This document shows positions 12,965 through 15,561 of a stretch of 15,561 nucleotides of DNA, one piece after another (position 1 is the stretch's first letter; each line of letters opens with the position of its first letter). The stretch lies in contig CAZBJH010000080.1 in NCBI GenBank assembly GCA_964492185.1, positions 1-15,561 of the forward strand, read 5' to 3'. The stretch comes from JAFGSZ01 sp964492185. GTDB lineage: Bacteria; Bacteroidota; Bacteroidia; Bacteroidales; UBA10428. The notes under the pieces were generated by a model, which saw nothing but the letters and a program-made list of their open reading frames with translations, did no database searches and was not told the origin of the DNA. The translations under genes were made by a program, and so were the position numbers.

Positions 12965-15373
12965 ATGCGAAAGATTTTCTTTATTATTACCGTGCTTTTC
13001 AATGTACTTCCTTCAGTCGCTCAAGAGATTGTTATACGTGACCTTATATCATATAATCCCCTTGAACTTGTTACCCTTCACAGTGAAAATCCACCTGTTT
13101 CAATAACTACAGACGCGAAAGGAATAGCAGATATTACGGATTTCAAAGGAGCAGACTCAATTTATGTCCGCCTGATAGGATACAAAACCAGGATATTGAG
13201 TTATGAGGAAATTGAAGAAAAAGATTTTAAACTATTTCTCGAAGAATCGAGTTTCTCACTGGATGAAGTTGTAATATCCGTTTCACGCTGGAAACAGAAG
13301 AGAGGCAACCTCCCCAACAGGATTACATCAATCAAATCCTCTGGAATAACATTTCAAAATCCACAAACGGCAGCCGACATGCTGACAACTACCGGTGAAG
13401 TGTATGTGCAGAAAAGTCAGTTGGGAGGTGGTAGTCCGATGATAAGGGGATTTGCCACAAACCGCGTTTTACTTGTAGTTGATGGTGTCAGAATGAATAC
13501 TGCTATTTTTCGCAGCGGCAATGTACAAAATGTAATATCAATTGATCCTTTTACAGTTGAGCAAACCGAAGTAGTTTTCGGTGCCGGTTCGGTAATTTAC
13601 GGAAGTGATGCAATAGGAGGAGTTATGAATTTTTACACACGAAAGCCAAAGTTGTCAAGAAACAATAAACTATTGTTTACAGGCAATGCTGTTGCACGAT
13701 ACTCCTCTGCCAACAATGAAAAAACGGGTCATCTGCAGTTTAATTCAGGCACAAAACAATGGGGATTTCTGTCCTCCATATCATATTCCGGTTTTGATGA
13801 TCTGAAAATGGGCAGTCACGGTCCGGAAGAATACCTGCGTCACGAATATGCAGCCCGTATAAACGGACGTGACACTATCCTGCCCAATCCCGATCCCAGG
13901 TTACAAAAACCTTCAGGATACAATCAGATCAATATAATGCAAAAGATCCGGTTTAAACCTTCCGGCACACTTGATATGCAATACGGCTTTCTATACTCTG
14001 CTACATCTGACTATCCCCGGTATGACCGGCTTATCAGGTACCGTGATGATAAGTTGCGATCAGCAGAATGGTATTACGGCCCCCAGATCTGGATGATGAA
14101 CAATCTCAGGTTAACCCATTCACAAACCAACCGGCTCTACGATAAATTATCGGCTATCCTTGCCTGGCAATATTTTAAGGAAAGCCGGCATGACCGGGAT
14201 TTTGGATCAACAGAAAAAACCCACAGGATTGAATCGGTAAATGCATACACTGCAAATATTGATTTGGAAAAAGAATTCAATGACCGCCACAGGTTATTTT
14301 ACGGGATAGAATTATTATCAAACCTGGTCGGATCACAGGGTGAGGATGAAATAATTACAACAGGAACAATGATACCGGGCAGTACGCGCTATCCCGATGG
14401 TTCCACATGGAATTCCTATGCTGCATATATGAATCACAGATTTATAGCGAATAAAAAACTCACCCTTCAATCGGGATTACGTTACAATATTGTATCTCTA
14501 TCGGCAAATTTTGACACCACGTTTTTCCCTTTCCCTTTTACCTCGGCCGGAATAAATACTTCGGCACTTAACGGAAGTGTGGGAATAGTGTTTAAACCCT
14601 TACCGGAACTTCAGGTCAACCTAAGCCTTTCCACCGGGTTCAGGGCTCCGAATATTGATGATATCGGTAAGGTATTTGATTCTGAACCCGGATCGGTTGT
14701 AGTGCCGAATCCGGATCTTGACCCGGAATATTCATACAACATGGAATTTGGTTTTATTCATTTCATTAATGATCTGATCACATTCGATCTCACGGGATAT
14801 TATACAATACTGAATAATGCAATGGTAAGGCGCAACTATATGATCAACGGCATGGACAGTATAATATATGATGGTGAAATGAGCAGGGTACAGGCTATTC
14901 AGAATACGGCACAGGCATATGTATGGGGAATCCAGGCCGGCGCGAAAATAAATCTGCCCGCAGGATTTTCAATAAGTTCAAAGTATAGTTACCAAAATGG
15001 AGAGGAAGAGACTGAAGACGGGAACCGTGTTCCCTTGCGGCATGCAGCTCCCCCTTTCGGATCAACTCACCTGACTTATAAGCGTGAGCGTTTTAAAACC
15101 GACCTTTATACTGTTTATAACGGTAAAATAACCTACGAGAACCTTTCCCCCGAAGAAAGAGGAAAAACATATATGTATGCTGTGGATAAAAACGGTGACC
15201 CATGGTCACCCGGATGGTATACACTGAATATCAAGGCTATGTATCATTTTACAAATAATATATCAATTAATGCAGGAATTGAAAATATCACCGATCAGCG
15301 TTACCGCCCCTATTCTTCAGGTATTGCAGCCCCGGGAATAAATTTTATTGTATCATTTAAAGTCAGTATATAA
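12965..15373 (+). CDS. TonB-dependent outer-membrane receptor (heme/siderophore-like, not SusC)
   Basis: The receptor takes up a scarce ligand across the outer membrane using TonB-ExbB-ExbD. I place the start at 12965, not the in-frame ATG at 12917: from there a clean signal peptide (MRKIFFIITVLFNVLPSVA, then Q) begins at residue 1. The product is about 802 residues. After the signal comes a carboxypeptidase-regulatory-like domain (about 21-98), a TonB-box-like DEVVIS (100-105), the plug (about 130-230; GSPMIRGF at 157-164, NRVLLVVDGVRMN, YGSDAIGGVMNFYT) and a beta-barrel. FRAP (559-562) and NPDL (582-585) are motifs of heme/hemoglobin receptors. However, the conserved His expected between them is absent, and so is the usual terminal Phe (ends VSFKVSI). 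No SusD-like or iron genes adjoin. Ligand unknown; a metal chelate is most likely. Confidence 0.93.
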   Translation: MRKIFFIITVLFNVLPSVAQEIVIRDLISYNPLELVTLHSENPPVSITTDAKGIADITDFKGADSIYVRLIGYKTRILSYEEIEEKDFKLFLEESSFSLDEVVISVSRWKQKRGNLPNRITSIKSSGITFQNPQTAADMLTTTGEVYVQKSQLGGGSPMIRGFATNRVLLVVDGVRMNTAIFRSGNVQNVISIDPFTVEQTEVVFGAGSVIYGSDAIGGVMNFYTRKPKLSRNNKLLFTGNAVARYSSANNEKTGHLQFNSGTKQWGFLSSISYSGFDDLKMGSHGPEEYLRHEYAARINGRDTILPNPDPRLQKPSGYNQINIMQKIRFKPSGTLDMQYGFLYSATSDYPRYDRLIRYRDDKLRSAEWYYGPQIWMMNNLRLTHSQTNRLYDKLSAILAWQYFKESRHDRDFGSTEKTHRIESVNAYTANIDLEKEFNDRHRLFYGIELLSNLVGSQGEDEIITTGTMIPGSTRYPDGSTWNSYAAYMNHRFIANKKLTLQSGLRYNIVSLSANFDTTFFPFPFTSAGINTSALNGSVGIVFKPLPELQVNLSLSTGFRAPNIDDIGKVFDSEPGSVVVPNPDLDPEYSYNMEFGFIHFINDLITFDLTGYYTILNNAMVRRNYMINGMDSIIYDGEMSRVQAIQNTAQAYVWGIQAGAKINLPAGFSISSKYSYQNGEEETEDGNRVPLRHAAPPFGSTHLTYKRERFKTDLYTVYNGKITYENLSPEERGKTYMYAVDKNGDPWSPGWYTLNIKAMYHFTNNISINAGIENITDQRYRPYSSGIAAPGINFIVSFKVSI

Positions 15374-15376
15374 TAT

Positions 15377-15390
15377 ATTATTTACAATAA
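15377..15390 (+). repeat. 14-bp direct repeat flanking the TonB receptor gene (right); part of an A/T hairpin
   Basis: This is the second copy of ATTATTTACAATAA. It is embedded in a perfect A/T hairpin (TATTATT-TAC-AATAATA, 15376-15392) four bases after the receptor stop codon. That could act as a weak terminator, although no T run follows. Confidence 0.4.
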
Positions 15391-15524
15391 TAAAACAGTA
15401 ATAAGAGTCTGCTGAAAGAGTCTGTGGTGTTTGTCTTGCAAAGTCAACTTATATACCTAATTTCACAGATCTGCCCTGATTTAAAGTTATAATTTTCGAA
15501 CTACTTATAAATGAATGACATTAA

Positions 15525-15561
15525 CTACTTCATCGAATCGATCAGCTTATTGATCATGTTA
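15525..15561 (-). other. Possible C-terminal end of a leftward gene running off the window
   Basis: Reading leftward from the edge, one frame gives NMINKLIDSMK followed by TAG at 15527-15525. Eleven codons cannot prove a gene; it is recorded only because the composition looks protein-like and the strand would be convergent with the receptor gene. The rest of 15393-15524 shows nothing recognisable. Confidence 0.2.

Noticed and set aside
1..15561. SusC/SusD pair, polysaccharide lyases, sulfatases, tRNA or rRNA genes
   Set aside because: None seen on either strand; the receptor at the right end lacks a SusD partner and SusC length, so I do not call a polysaccharide utilisation locus.

Overview
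The window looks like a piece of a Bacteroidota chromosome, most likely an anaerobic member of the Bacteroidales/Marinilabiliales type. The evidence is moderate-to-low GC, A/T-rich leaders without Shine-Dalgarno motifs, one near-perfect Bacteroidota-type promoter (TTTG-N20-TAnnTTTG), a TonB-dependent receptor with the N-terminal carboxypeptidase-like domain common in this phylum, and the relic of an electron-bifurcating-type [FeFe] hydrogenase. The order is my inference; the phylum is well supported.

Positions 1-11539 are one hexuronate catabolism locus. uxaC (53-1465, +) converges on a leftward operon kduI - kdgK - IdnO/KduD-like SDR (4357-1533, -). A second rightward operon (5453-11539, +) follows: GH94 cellobiose-phosphorylase-type enzyme, kdgA, and a complete TRAP transporter (dctP lipoprotein, dctQ, dctM). 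Together KduI, the SDR, KdgK and KdgA can take 5-keto-4-deoxyuronate (from unsaturated uronates released by polysaccharide lyases or unsaturated glucuronyl hydrolases) through 2,5-diketo-3-deoxygluconate, KDG and KDPG to pyruvate and glyceraldehyde-3-phosphate. UxaC opens the saturated glucuronate/galacturonate branch; the reductase and dehydratase of that branch are not visible here. The TRAP system is the likely uronate importer, and the GH94 enzyme would add a phosphorolytic step on a beta-glucoside.

Between the two operons (4358-5452) is a decayed regulatory region. A LacI-family regulator survives only as its DNA-binding domain (4903-5157, -). Where the effector domain should be there is a non-coding stretch of dispersed repeats and hairpins, including two copies of a repeat (TGTCTGTCCATAATGTCC type) that recurs at 12702. 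Candidate operators remain: a 33/35-identical sequence in front of both uxaC and the GH94 gene, an 18-bp palindrome at 5292, and an 8-bp inverted repeat at 4451.

Positions 11540-12964 are a degraded interval. It holds the C-terminal remnant of an [FeFe] hydrogenase large subunit, apparently joined out of frame to the start of another gene; a doubtful 70-codon ORF; and a 118-bp nested inverted repeat (copy 3 of the repeat family). The window closes with an intact TonB-dependent outer-membrane receptor (12965-15373, +) of the heme/siderophore-like rather than SusC type, with no SusD partner.
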